Origin: Candidatus Solibacter sp.
GTDB lineage: Bacteria > Acidobacteriota > Terriglobia > Bryobacterales > Bryobacteraceae
Assembly: GCA_025361425.1 (NCBI GenBank)
Contig: JANYAH010000053.1
Span: forward strand, 1-64,000
Direction of reading: 5' to 3'
DNA: 64,000 nucleotides
The translations under genes and the position numbers were made by a program. A model generated the notes under the pieces. That model was not told the DNA's origin, did no database searches, and saw nothing but the letters and a program-made list of their open reading frames with translations. Below, piece by piece: positions 41,264 through 49,970 of the stretch (its first letter is position 1; every line of letters begins with the position of its first letter).

Positions 41264-42982
41264 TTACGGTTTTTCCTTGTCCGTCGCCGTTCCGCCGAAG
41301 GTAATGGAAGATTCGCCGCTGTACTTGTGATAGTTGCGGAAATCGATCACGTTGCGGGAACAGTAAGCCGTGCCGCGCTGGCAGCTCAGGGTCTCCGCAT
41401 GAACCGGCAGCAGGTATTGCTTGGCATCGCCCAGCCGGATGTACTGGTAGTCCGTGGCCGATTCCACGTGGTCCAACGGAAACTCCCCGGGCATGCCCTT
41501 GGCTTCCATCTCAATGCGCAGCACGCGCGACGTCGCCGGGTCGATCCACACCGAACCCGTGTAGGCCGGGTTGTAGGTCTGCGATGCGGCGTGAATGCTC
41601 CAGTGGGAGTTCTCGCGCGCCACGTCGAAATCGTACATTTTGGCCGCGACGCCGCCCGCGCGCGAATCGCGCCGGAAGCGGAAGTTGGCCGCCGTTGCCG
41701 GGGAGAAGAGGTCCACCAGGACCGTCCCAAATTCGCCCGTGCTCCAGGCCCCGCCGGTGTCCTCGATCTTCTTCACCGTCTTCTTCCCGTTGATCTGGAT
41801 ATTGCGGTAGTCTTCGCGCCCGTTCTGATAAATCACTTCCATCGAGACCACGTCGATCGGCTGGAAATTCGCCGGCGTGCTTTCGCTCTGCGAGCGCGTC
41901 ACCAACTCGGTGCAGACGTAACTCGGCAGGGTTTCGGTGAACTCCAAGGCGGCATCGGCCGCGCGGCGGATCAACGGCTCATCCTTGCGCTGCACGATGC
42001 GTACCGTGTCCTCGTCCCCATCGCCGCGGATGACAGAGGGCCGTGAACCGTCCGTGGCCCGCTCCACCCCACGCTCCGCCGACGGAGGGATGCGAGTTGC
42101 GGCCGTCTGTTCCGGCATATCAGGCGCCTTCTGGCGCGCAGCGTCGGCCACTCCGCCGCGCTTCAGCTTGGGCGGGCCGGGGTCATCGGGATCGCGGCTG
42201 ACCGGTGGCTCGGTTTTGCTCGCGGTGGGACGCTTCAGCGTCGGCGGGCCGCCCGCCTCGGCATCGCTCGCGGCCGTCCGCGCCGTCGGCTCGCCGGCGC
42301 GCTTCAAACGCGGCGGACCCGAATCCTCGCCATCGCGTCCAGCGGGTGGCGCTGCCTTGTCCGTGGAGTGCTCCGGCCCCGTCTTCGGTTCGTCCTTCCA
42401 CGTGTCCACCACGCCGTCATCTTTCCTGGAGGACGTGCCGCCCGCACCGCCCTTCTCCCAATACACGTTGACCGCCGTCATGTAGCCGCCCGGTTCTTCC
42501 ATGGCTTCCACGGAAAGCTGGTCGCCCGCGGCGAATTTGGGCGTCTTTACCTCGTCACCACTCTTGAAGAACCTGGTCTTATCGTTGCGCTTGAAATCCA
42601 GGACGCGTTTGTCGCCCAGTTCCACGCTGAGTGACTTTCCATCCATCTGCTTCAGGGTGCCGCGAAAGTTGGGGAGCGGTTGGCCGTTCTTGGCGCCGTC
42701 CGTCTTGCCGCTCTTGCCGGGGCGCCCCGGAATCGGAATGCCGGAGCCGGTCGGGTTGCGGCCGCCAGGGTAGGGCGATTGGCCCCCCGGATACCCGCCA
42801 CCCGGATACCCGCCACCTGGATAGCCACCCCCTGGATAGCCACCCCCCGGGTAGCCACCTCCGGGCGGATAGATCTGCGCCAGGGCGGCGGCGGACAGAG
42901 CGAACAGCAAAATTCCGGTTCTCACGCTGGATGGTAGGATGCGCTGGGGGAGTCCCGGGTTACCTTGGATTTTTCTCGGCAT
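41264..42982 (-). CDS. Secreted protein with GGYPGG repeats and Pro/Thr-rich linker, function unknown
   Basis: A 572-residue exported protein. A signal (about 20-36, GILLFALSAAALAQ) is followed by about six GGGYP repeats (residues about 40-75), a basic linker, then residues about 95-175 containing a beta-barrel-like unit FRGTLKQMDGKSLSVELGD. A Pro/Arg/Asp-rich disordered region (about 180-330) follows, then residues about 340-572 form a folded domain with VCTELVTRSQSE, YDFDVARENSHWSIH and HKYSGESSITFGG. The order resembles cell-envelope proteins seen in Solibacter. The repeat was checked against a collagen-like pattern but has period five. Start at the ATG near 42982. Confidence 0.68.
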   Translation of the reverse strand: MPRKIQGNPGLPQRILPSSVRTGILLFALSAAALAQIYPPGGGYPGGGYPGGGYPGGGYPGGGYPGGQSPYPGGRNPTGSGIPIPGRPGKSGKTDGAKNGQPLPNFRGTLKQMDGKSLSVELGDKRVLDFKRNDKTRFFKSGDEVKTPKFAAGDQLSVEAMEEPGGYMTAVNVYWEKGGAGGTSSRKDDGVVDTWKDEPKTGPEHSTDKAAPPAGRDGEDSGPPRLKRAGEPTARTAASDAEAGGPPTLKRPTASKTEPPVSRDPDDPGPPKLKRGGVADAARQKAPDMPEQTAATRIPPSAERGVERATDGSRPSVIRGDGDEDTVRIVQRKDEPLIRRAADAALEFTETLPSYVCTELVTRSQSESTPANFQPIDVVSMEVIYQNGREDYRNIQINGKKTVKKIEDTGGAWSTGEFGTVLVDLFSPATAANFRFRRDSRAGGVAAKMYDFDVARENSHWSIHAASQTYNPAYTGSVWIDPATSRVLRIEMEAKGMPGEFPLDHVESATDYQYIRLGDAKQYLLPVHAETLSCQRGTAYCSRNVIDFRNYHKYSGESSITFGGTATDKEKP

Positions 42983-43078
42983 GGCCCCTTCTTTCCTCCC
43001 TGACCGGCTGTGCGCGGGAGAGAGAGATGTTACTACATGGTATGCTGAACCTCGGCTAAATTAAAGAGTGGAGATGTT

Positions 43079-43912
43079 TTGAGCCCCCGCCGCTTGTTGC
43101 TCATTGAGGCCGACCCCGAGGTCCAGGGATACTGGTCCGGTCTGCTCAAACAGGACGACCGCGAGATTCAGCAGGTACCCGGCAGCAAGGAGGCGCTGCG
43201 CATCCTCCGTACCGGCTCCATCGATCTGGTGCTGGCGGGGCAGGGCAACAACGGCTTCGACGGCCTCGCATTATTGCGGCGCGTGCGTTCCATACACCCC
43301 GCCACCAAGGTCATCCTCACCGGAGATTCCGACCCGCAGCGCATCCTCGCGGCTATCCGCCAGCGCGCTTTCGGCTATCTCCACCGGCCCCTGGCGCCCG
43401 GCCCGCTCGGTGAGTTGGTTCAGCAGGCGCTCGATTGCGACGCCTGGCAGGACGATATCCGGGTGGTTTCCGCTCGCCCGGACTGGATCACCCTGGACGT
43501 GCGATGCAAGATCGATGCCGCCGACCGCACCACCCATTTCCTGCGCGAGATCACCGCCCACCTTTCGCCGCAGGCCGGCGAGGATGTGGCCTCGGCCTTC
43601 CGCGAATTGCTCATGAACGCCATCGAACATGGCGGCAACAATGACCCGCACAAGCGCGTGCGCACTTCCGTGCTGCACACCGCGCGCTCCATCGTTGTGC
43701 ATATCAGCGACCCAGGCACCGGCTTCTCCCTGGACTTTCTGCCCCACGCCGCCATCTCCAACCCGGAGGACTCCCCCACGCGCCACGTCCAAGTGCGCGC
43801 CGAAATCGGCAAGCGTCCCGGCGGCTTCGGCATTCTACTGACCAGGCACCTGGTGGACGAACTACTCTATAACGAACGTGGCAACGCCGTCCTTTTCATC
43901 AAATACCTCTAG
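43079..43912 (+). CDS. Receiver-like domain fused to an HATPase_c (anti-sigma kinase-like) domain
   Basis: A 277-residue cytoplasmic signalling protein. Residues about 4-120 have a CheY-like receiver fold (LLLIEADPEVQGYW, VILTGDSDP, FGYLHRPLAP), but the phospho-acceptor Asp position in IDLVLAGQGNNGFDGL is Gly and the final Lys is Arg, so it is probably a pseudo-receiver. Residues about 150-277 match the RsbW/SpoIIAB-type ATPase: FRELLMNAIEHGGNNDP (N-box), then ISDPGTGFSLD (G1) and GKRPGGFGILLTRHLVDEL (G2). This pairing suggests a partner-switch anti-sigma kinase controlled by protein binding rather than phosphorylation. TTG start with GGAG five bases upstream. No STAS or sigma partner is adjacent. 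Confidence 0.85.
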   Translation: MSPRRLLLIEADPEVQGYWSGLLKQDDREIQQVPGSKEALRILRTGSIDLVLAGQGNNGFDGLALLRRVRSIHPATKVILTGDSDPQRILAAIRQRAFGYLHRPLAPGPLGELVQQALDCDAWQDDIRVVSARPDWITLDVRCKIDAADRTTHFLREITAHLSPQAGEDVASAFRELLMNAIEHGGNNDPHKRVRTSVLHTARSIVVHISDPGTGFSLDFLPHAAISNPEDSPTRHVQVRAEIGKRPGGFGILLTRHLVDELLYNERGNAVLFIKYL

Positions 43913-43954
43913 CGCTTTCGGGCATACAATTCGGTTTCCGCTCGCCACCTTTAT

Positions 43955-44641
43955 TTAGAACCTCTCCCGCAAGTCTTCGAACTTCTCCAGCACCAGCAGT
44001 TGCCCCTTCCCCGGACGCAGTTCCTGCTTCTCCAATACCCAGGTGTGCGCGTGCGGTACGAACACCGCGTTCAACCCCGCTTCCAGCGCCGGATTCACAT
44101 CCGATTTCGGGCTGTTGCCGATCATCCACGCGACCGACGCGTCCATCCCACGCTCCGCCACCAGCCGCCGGTACGCCGCCGCATCCTTCTCTTTCACGAT
44201 CGCTGTGTGCTGGAAGAACCCGCCCAGGCCGGAGCGATCGATCTTGAGCTTCTGTTCGTCCACATGCCCTTTGGTGAATAGCGTGAGTTGGTGCCGCTCC
44301 GCCAGGTAGCGCAGAGTTTCCGGAACCCCCGGAATCACTTCCATGGGGCACTCCAGAATGCGCTCCGCAAAGCCCATCACGGTTGCCAGATCGTCCTGGC
44401 GTATTTCCCGTTCCACCAGGTGCTGGTAGCACTGCCCCAGATTACGGCCGAAGTTCAGCGAGCCGTATCCGTGTATCTCCGCGTTGACCCGCTCCATCTC
44501 ATCCAGGATGTCGCGGACCTCCCGCGGCCCGAGCGACGAATGATCCAGGAACCCCACAAACTCTTCGAACGCACGCTCAAAGTAGATGTTGTTTTCCCAG
44601 AGCGTGTCGTCGGCATCGACGATCAGGTGTTGGCGTGTCAT
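43955..44641 (-). CDS. HAD-superfamily phosphatase
   Basis: A 228-residue HAD hydrolase. Motif I is LIVDADDTLWENN (with both DxD aspartates), motif II LFTKGH, motif III the Lys of KEKDAAAY, and motif IV MIGNSPKSD. A large helical cap (about 20-105) lies after motif I, as in type C1 phosphatases. Substrate unknown. Four bases separate its ATG from the stop of the TonB-like gene, so they are probably cotranscribed. Convergent with the REC-HATPase gene. Confidence 0.87.
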   Translation of the reverse strand: MTRQHLIVDADDTLWENNIYFERAFEEFVGFLDHSSLGPREVRDILDEMERVNAEIHGYGSLNFGRNLGQCYQHLVEREIRQDDLATVMGFAERILECPMEVIPGVPETLRYLAERHQLTLFTKGHVDEQKLKIDRSGLGGFFQHTAIVKEKDAAAYRRLVAERGMDASVAWMIGNSPKSDVNPALEAGLNAVFVPHAHTWVLEKQELRPGKGQLLVLEKFEDLRERF

Positions 44642-44645
44642 TGGT

Positions 44646-46415
44646 TCATCGTTGGTTGGGTCGCGGGGCCAGATGGAAGGGTATCTCGAAGATAGCATCC
44701 ACGTCGACGGGAACGCCGTCGCGCAGCGCCGGCACGAACTCCCATTTCGCCAGGGCCTGCTGGGCGCTGCGGTCCAGGCGTCCGTCCAGTTGACGCAGCA
44801 GCGCGATCCCGGTGACATGCCCGTCTTTGCGGATGACGCCGAAGAGCCGCACCGTGCCCTCCACCCGCTCCTCAGCCGCGGCGGCGATGTACTTGGGATC
44901 CACTTTTCGCACCACCACCGGTGGCCGCAACTGGTGCGGCGCCGCACCGGGTAGCGGCTCGCGCTCCGCGAACCATACCAGCCAGCTCCCGGAAAAGCTC
45001 GTGATATTGGGCATCTGGATGGCGATGCTGTAAACCACCCTCCCGGCAAATCTGGGATCGGGCGCTTGCGCCACGCGCGAGGCGCGGGGTTCCACCGGAA
45101 CTTTTGGGGGCGCCCCCAACGAGGCCCGTGCCGCCAGCAGATTTTCTCTAGAAGTTGGCGAGAGGTTCGCCACTAGGGTCGGCTGTGTGTCCTTGAGGCC
45201 GCCTTGTACCACTAGCCCCGGGACATGCAGCAGAGCGCCGCTACTGGCGCCTGTGCCCCCTTCCTCGCGTGGCTGGGGACCAGCCGAGAAACCCGCCGCC
45301 CGCGAAGCTGGCGCCGGAACTACGGTAGTCTTTGCCGGATTCAGTCCGACAATTGCCAGCGATGCCTCGGCCATCGCCCCTGGATCTCCCCGCGCCACCG
45401 GCGGCTCGGCGGGCATGGCCGGCGCTGCGGGGGGCATCGCCGGAAGCTGGCGCGGCAGGTAGCCCCGCGGCACCTTTTCCAAGCCACCCGTTGCGACGCC
45501 CCCAACCGCCACCTCGGGTGCCGCCGGTAAACTTACCGCGGCCACCGCCCGCGGTTTCGCAGGCGGCGCAACGAATGCCCGGGGTTGCGGCCGCGGCCCG
45601 GCGTTGGGAAACGGCAGCGCGTTCGGCTGCACCACCATCTCCGGCTGTGGACCTTCCGGAAGTGGTAGCATGGCCTGCCGCTGCATCCGGATATTGCGCG
45701 GAGTCGTAAAGGCGCGGGACGGTCCGCTCGGCGCCGCCCCGGTTTCAAGCAGAGCCGCGACTCGGGTACCCACCTGGAGTCGGGAGCGTTGCTTGGCATC
45801 CGCCGCCACGCGCGGGGCATCCGGCAGTGGCACGGCGGGGTTCGGCGCCAGAGATTTTACCGGCGGCGCCAGGAACGGCCGCACTATTTTCGCTGGCGGC
45901 GCAACCGGCAGCGGAAACGCCGTCTTCACATCCGCCGCCACGCGCGGGGCCTCCGGCAGCGGCACGGCGGGGTTCGGCGCTAGAGATTTTACCGGCGGCG
46001 CCAGGAACGGCCGCACTATTTTCGCTGGCGCCACCGCCACTACATTGGGCAGCGGCATTGTTTTAGCCGCAGGCATTTCCGGCTCCGGAGCCCAGATCAG
46101 CGGGGCGGGCCGCGCATCGTCCCGAACGCCGGCCATCATGGTCTGCGGCGCCTTCACGCGCGCACGGGGCGGGCGCGCGTCGGGCTGCGTATCCGCCGGC
46201 GCGATCTCCGGCAGCTTTTCCCGCAAGCTGTACCAGACGATCTTCTTCTCGTTCGGCCGGATCTCCCGATCGTAGATCGATTGCGCCCGTGGTTGCGGCC
46301 GGCCCGTCCCACCTAGAATTACCCACGCCAGCACGCACCCGTGCAGACAGCCCGACACCGCGAACGACACGGAACTGCGCCTCGGGGGCATCGTGCCACG
46401 GCCTGCCACCGTCAT
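44646..46415 (-). CDS. TonB-like energy transducer with long Pro/Ala-rich spacer and internal duplication
   Basis: A 589-residue protein. One transmembrane helix near the N-terminus (VSFAVSGCLHGCVLAWVIL, about 15-35) precedes a very long Pro/Ala/Lys/Arg spacer (about 60-490), the periplasm-spanning arm. A 44-residue unit containing AKIVRPFLAPPVKSLA and NPAVPLPDAPRVAADAK occurs twice in tandem. The last 90 residues (RPPVVVRKVDPKYIAAAAEE, then FGVIRKDGHVTGIALLR and LAKWEFVPALRDGVPVDV) form the TonB C-terminal domain that contacts receptors. It probably powers TonB-dependent receptors. The arm is roughly twice the usual length. Start at the ATG three bases after the LON-domain gene stop. Confidence 0.88.
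   Translation of the reverse strand: MTVAGRGTMPPRRSSVSFAVSGCLHGCVLAWVILGGTGRPQPRAQSIYDREIRPNEKKIVWYSLREKLPEIAPADTQPDARPPRARVKAPQTMMAGVRDDARPAPLIWAPEPEMPAAKTMPLPNVVAVAPAKIVRPFLAPPVKSLAPNPAVPLPEAPRVAADVKTAFPLPVAPPAKIVRPFLAPPVKSLAPNPAVPLPDAPRVAADAKQRSRLQVGTRVAALLETGAAPSGPSRAFTTPRNIRMQRQAMLPLPEGPQPEMVVQPNALPFPNAGPRPQPRAFVAPPAKPRAVAAVSLPAAPEVAVGGVATGGLEKVPRGYLPRQLPAMPPAAPAMPAEPPVARGDPGAMAEASLAIVGLNPAKTTVVPAPASRAAGFSAGPQPREEGGTGASSGALLHVPGLVVQGGLKDTQPTLVANLSPTSRENLLAARASLGAPPKVPVEPRASRVAQAPDPRFAGRVVYSIAIQMPNITSFSGSWLVWFAEREPLPGAAPHQLRPPVVVRKVDPKYIAAAAEERVEGTVRLFGVIRKDGHVTGIALLRQLDGRLDRSAQQALAKWEFVPALRDGVPVDVDAIFEIPFHLAPRPNQR
45797..46030 (-). repeat. Tandem 132-base duplication within the TonB-like gene
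   Basis: Bases 45797-45898 and 45929-46030 are near identical (a few substitutions in about 102 bases) at a 132-base period, encoding a repeated 34-residue segment of the spacer. This implies a recent in-frame duplication. Confidence 0.9.
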
Positions 46416-46418
46416 GCG

Positions 46419-47048
46419 CTACAGCCCCGCGGGTTTGGGGCCATGCCCGTTGGTTGCCGCCCGTGCCTTCATGCGCTCAATGGAACGCTGCCGCGGCAGG
46501 TATTCGGCCACGTATTGGTTGAATTGGCGCAGGCGCCCGCTCTCAGAGCGCTCGCGCAGTATGCGGCTCAGGAACTCCAGGTCCGGCACCGCCTGCGCCA
46601 CCTGAAAGCTCACCTGCCGATCTCGAAGGTCCGGGTCGCTGTGTCCTCGCGCGGCTCCCAGCCGGCTCAGGGCGCGGTAATTGGAAAGCGCCAGATCGCG
46701 CACTTCCGCCGGGGCCGGCGCCATGTCATCGTCATCGAAGAACGCAACTTCCGCCTGAAGATACTCCTTCTCCTCGTTGAGATTCTCGATCTCGAAGCGC
46801 CTCTGGCCGCGCGTCAGAATGTCCATGCGGCCATCCGGATACATCTCCAGCACCTTCTCTACCATCACCGTGCAGCCGGCGTCCAGAACCCCATCCTCTT
46901 TGGCCAGCACAATGCCGAATTCCGAGCCGTCCCGTATGGCCTGGCGCACCATCTCCTTGTACCGGTCTTCAAAAATGTGCAACGGAAGGAGGGTCCTCGG
47001 GAAGACCACCAGTTGCAGCGGGAACAGCGGGATAAGCCGCTTCGGCAT
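46419..47048 (-). CDS. LON peptidase N-terminal domain protein
   Basis: A 209-residue stand-alone LON substrate-binding domain, without ATPase or peptidase. LFPLQLVVFPRTLLPLHIFE at the start, GIVLAKEDGVLDAGC, VEKVLEMYPDGRMDILTRG and the later helical bundle (about 115-185, FQVAQAVPDLEFL) are typical. Such proteins are widespread; their target is unknown. It starts at an ATG 54 bases from the divergent SDR gene. The downstream TonB-like gene begins three bases after its stop, so the LON, TonB and HAD genes form an operon. Confidence 0.9.
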   Translation of the reverse strand: MPKRLIPLFPLQLVVFPRTLLPLHIFEDRYKEMVRQAIRDGSEFGIVLAKEDGVLDAGCTVMVEKVLEMYPDGRMDILTRGQRRFEIENLNEEKEYLQAEVAFFDDDDMAPAPAEVRDLALSNYRALSRLGAARGHSDPDLRDRQVSFQVAQAVPDLEFLSRILRERSESGRLRQFNQYVAEYLPRQRSIERMKARAATNGHGPKPAGL

Positions 47049-47102
47049 GGTACCATTATGACGTTTCTGTACGACAGAGGCGACCTGCGCAGGTGCGCTC
47101 GC

Positions 47103-47876
47103 ATGCGAATTGAAGGCAAAGTGGTACTCATTACCGGAGCTTCGGAAGGCATCGGTGCCGCTTGTGCCCGCGAATTCGCCTCTTCCGGAGCCAAGCTCTC
47201 CCTGACCGCCCGCAATGAAGAGGGGTTGCGCCGCGCCGCCGGCCCCGATTCCCTCATCACGGCCGGCGATATCACTAACGACCAGGACCGTCGCCGCGTG
47301 GTGGAGCGCACGCTGGAGCGTTTCGGCGCCATCGATATCCTGATTAACAACGCCGGCGCCGGCATCTACCAGCCCTCCTGGGAGATGCCCATGGACGAAG
47401 CCCGCTACCTCATGGAGCTGAATTTTTTCGCGCCCCTCGCCATGACCCAACTGGCGGCCCCGCACATGCGCGCGCGGCGCACCGGCATGCTGGTCAACGT
47501 GGGCTCCATCGGCGGCAAGGTGGTGCTCCCCTGGATGACCCTTTACAGCGTCACCAAATCCGCTCTCGGCGCGCTTACCGAAGGCCAGCGCATCGAACTC
47601 ATGCGCGATGGAGTGCGCACCATGCTGGTCTGCCCCGGCTATGTGAAAACCGGATTCCAGAAGAACGTCCGGGCCGGGCAGTCCCCTGAGAAAGTACAAA
47701 AGGCGCGCCGCTTCGCCATCACCCCGGAGCAGTGCGCGGCGGCCATTCGCCGCGGTGTGGAGCGCGATGCCCGTACCGTGGTGACGCCCCGCTCGGGCTG
47801 GCTTTTGGTGCTCGCCATGCGCCTATTCCCCGCTATCGTGGAATCGCGCCTGGCATCCATCAACGGGACGGCATGA
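47103..47876 (+). CDS. Short-chain dehydrogenase/reductase
   Basis: A 257-residue classical SDR. VVLITGASEGIGAA is the NAD(P) site, NNAGAG the central strand, and YSVTKSAL holds the catalytic Tyr and Lys with the Ser in VGSIGGK upstream. Substrate unknown. I start at the ATG at 47103; an upstream ATG at 47058 would add 15 residues without family similarity. The stop overlaps the shikimate kinase ATG by four bases. Confidence 0.9.
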   Translation: MRIEGKVVLITGASEGIGAACAREFASSGAKLSLTARNEEGLRRAAGPDSLITAGDITNDQDRRRVVERTLERFGAIDILINNAGAGIYQPSWEMPMDEARYLMELNFFAPLAMTQLAAPHMRARRTGMLVNVGSIGGKVVLPWMTLYSVTKSALGALTEGQRIELMRDGVRTMLVCPGYVKTGFQKNVRAGQSPEKVQKARRFAITPEQCAAAIRRGVERDARTVVTPRSGWLLVLAMRLFPAIVESRLASINGTA

Positions 47877-48403
47877 ACCTCACGCTGAAGCGCACGCCCG
47901 GAATCTACGTGGTGGGCTTCATGGGAGCCGGCAAGAGCACGGTGGGCCGCCATCTCGCCTATCGACTGGGCTGGAGCTTCTTCGATTCCGACGCCGAGAT
48001 TGAGGCCGCCGAAAAGGCTGCGATCGCCGACATCTTCGCCTTGCGCGGCGAGCCGGAATTCCGCTCCATTGAGACCGCCATCATCGGCCAACACGTGCGC
48101 TTGATCGAGCGCGGCTGCCCCGCGGTGCTGGCCCTTGGCGGCGGCGCCTTCAGCCAGCCCGGCAACCGCCAGTTGCTTCAGAACAACGGCATCACGGTCT
48201 GGCTGGATTGCCCTTTCGAAACCCTGCGGCACCGAGTCGGCCAGGCCAGCCACCGCCCGCTGGCCCGCGACCCGGAAGCCTTCGCCGCCCTGTTCGAAGC
48301 GCGCCGCCACCACTACTGCCTGGCTGAGGTACACATCCCCATCTCTAGCGAAGACCCCGAAATCGCCGTCGCCGCCATCCTCGCCCACCCCCTAATCCAA
48401 TGA
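47873..48403 (+). CDS. aroK: Shikimate kinase
   Basis: A 176-residue P-loop kinase that phosphorylates shikimate at O3 in the aromatic amino-acid pathway. GFMGAGKSTVGRHLA is the Walker A, FFDSDAEIE the substrate-binding Asp pair, LALGGGAFS the glycine-rich Walker B equivalent, and HRPLAR the lid arginine. The ATG overlaps the SDR stop (ATGA), so the two are coupled. No other aro genes are adjacent. Confidence 0.93.
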   Translation: MNLTLKRTPGIYVVGFMGAGKSTVGRHLAYRLGWSFFDSDAEIEAAEKAAIADIFALRGEPEFRSIETAIIGQHVRLIERGCPAVLALGGGAFSQPGNRQLLQNNGITVWLDCPFETLRHRVGQASHRPLARDPEAFAALFEARRHHYCLAEVHIPISSEDPEIAVAAILAHPLIQ

Positions 48404-48424
48404 CCACCCGCCGTCACTGCCGGC

Positions 48425-48500
48425 CACCATTGTGGGGCAGCCAACGCTGGCTGCAGCTACCTTTTGGGCGGCCCTTTCCGGCCCGGCGCGAAGCTTCGCA
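48425..48500 (-). repeat. Dispersed intergenic repeat, diverged reverse copy C
   Basis: On the minus strand CCGGAAAGGGCCGCC, AAAAGG, GCTGCAGCCA and GCTGCCCCACAA align in order with copy A at about 70 percent by eye. Boundaries are approximate. Confidence 0.55.
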
Positions 48501-48608
48501 TGCAGCCAAGGTGGGACGGACGCCCCTGTCCACGCAGGCCCCCCTGGTCGCCCTCTGGCTGGTTGCTCCTCTTCTCTCGGCTTCCCCTGTGCCGCCGCAT
48601 CAAAGTGC

Positions 48609-48655
48609 CTTCTCTGCGCTCATCTCCGCGCCTCTGCTTCTCTGCGTGGAATGGA
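48609..48655 (-). repeat. CGCAGAG-type dispersed repeat, reverse copy 2
   Basis: Reverse complement reads CACGCAGAGAAGCAGAGGCG followed by GGAGATGAGCGCAGAGAAGG, the same iterated unit as at 31115-31162. It ends next to the glycerate kinase start region. Confidence 0.6.
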
Positions 48656-48677
48656 CGCCTTCTCTCCCACGACTCCC

Positions 48678-49970
48678 ATGACCACTAAGACTCTCCGCCG
48701 TCACGCCATATCCATCTTCCGCGCCGCCCTGGCCGCCGCCCAGCCGGCCGACGCCGTCGCCCACCACCTGGCGCGGCGCAGCTTCGCGCGCTTCCGCAAT
48801 ATCTACGTGATCGGGGCCGGCAAGGCGGGAGCCTCCATGGCGCAGGCCGCCGAACGCGTGCTGGGCGGCCGCATCACCGCCGGTCTGATCAATGTCAAGG
48901 ACGGCCATGTGGCCCGCTTGCGCCACATCGAGCTGAACCAGTGCGGCCACCCTGTCCCCGATGAGCGGGGCGCCGCCGGCAGCGCACGCATCGCACAGAT
49001 CGCCGCCGCCGCCGGCCGTGATGACCTGGTGATCTGCCTGGTCTCCGGTGGGGCTTCGGCGCTCTTGCCCTTGCCCGCCGAAGGCATCACGCTTGAGGAA
49101 AAGCAGGCCACTACGCGCCTCCTCCTGGCCTGCGGCGCCACCATCCACGAGATCAACGCGGTCCGCAAGCACATCTCGCGTATTAAGGGCGGGCAATTAG
49201 CGCGCCTGGCCGCCCCCGCCCGCGTCGAATCCCTGCTGCTTTCCGACGTCATCGGCGACGATCTCGACGTCATCGGTTCCGGCCCCACCGCCCCCGACGC
49301 CTCCACCTTCGCCGCCGCCGCCGCCGTGCTGGACCGCCACGCTATCCGCGACCGCGTGCCGGCCTCCGTCCGCAACCGCATCGAGCAGGGCGTACGCGGC
49401 GAAATACCCGAGACGCCCAAGCCCGCCGACCCGCTCTTCGCCCGCGTCCGCAACACCGTGGTGGGCGGCAACGGCCTGGCGCTGGCCGCCGCCGCGCGCG
49501 CCGCCCGCCAGTTGGGCTACCGCACGCTGATCCTCTCCAGCACCATCGAGGGCGAGACCCGCGAGATCGCGCGCATGCACGCCGCTATCGCCCGCGAGAT
49601 CGCCGTCGGCGGGCGTCCCGTGCGGCCGCCCGCCTGCATCATCACCGGCGGCGAAACCACCGTTACCATCAAGGGCGATGGCCTCGGCGGCCGCAACCAG
49701 GAGTTCGTCCTAGCCGCTGCCTTAGAGATCGCCGGCCTCCACCGCGTGGTGGTCTTCAGCGCCGGCACGGACGGCACAGATGGCCCCACCGATGCCGCCG
49801 GCGCCATCGCCGATGGCGGAACCCTCACGCGCAATCGAGAGGCGCGCCGCTACCTCGACCGCAACGATTCCTACCACTACTTCGAGCCGCTGGGCGATCT
49901 GGTGATCACCGGCCCTACCAATACCAACGTGATGGATGTGCGTCTGATTCTGGTAGCATCGGAAAAGTGA
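48678..49970 (+). CDS. Glycerate 2-kinase, GckA/MOFRL type
   Basis: A 430-residue class II glycerate kinase. Residues about 30-270 are the DUF4147 domain: VIGAGKAGASMAQAAE, GHPVPDERG, LVSGGASALLPLP, NAVRKHISRIKGG and LSDVIGDDLDVIGSGPT. Residues about 310-425 are the MOFRL domain with ITGGETTVTIKGDGLGGRNQE and FSAGTDGTDGPTDAAGA. It makes 2-phosphoglycerate from glycerate, linking glyoxylate or serine breakdown with glycolysis. I start at the ATG of MTTKTLRR; an ATG at 48651 is in the repeat and less likely. The stop overlaps the TPR gene in GTGA. Confidence 0.92.
   Translation: MTTKTLRRHAISIFRAALAAAQPADAVAHHLARRSFARFRNIYVIGAGKAGASMAQAAERVLGGRITAGLINVKDGHVARLRHIELNQCGHPVPDERGAAGSARIAQIAAAAGRDDLVICLVSGGASALLPLPAEGITLEEKQATTRLLLACGATIHEINAVRKHISRIKGGQLARLAAPARVESLLLSDVIGDDLDVIGSGPTAPDASTFAAAAAVLDRHAIRDRVPASVRNRIEQGVRGEIPETPKPADPLFARVRNTVVGGNGLALAAAARAARQLGYRTLILSSTIEGETREIARMHAAIAREIAVGGRPVRPPACIITGGETTVTIKGDGLGGRNQEFVLAAALEIAGLHRVVVFSAGTDGTDGPTDAAGAIADGGTLTRNREARRYLDRNDSYHYFEPLGDLVITGPTNTNVMDVRLILVASEK

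Larger units (their letters stand above)
48404..48677. other. Intergenic gap holding two diverged repeats
   Basis: This gap between aroK and the glycerate kinase gene contains a reverse, diverged copy of the dispersed repeat (about 48425-48500) and a reverse CGCAGAG-type copy (48609-48655). A longer ORF running through it is not a real gene extension. Confidence 0.55.

Noticed and set aside
42783-42867. Possible CRISPR array at the short repeats
   Set aside because: The units are 15 bases, contiguous, in frame, with no unique spacers; they code GGGYP repeats.
48432-48677. N-terminal extension of the glycerate kinase ORF
   Set aside because: It passes through two dispersed repeats; the family start is at the downstream ATG.
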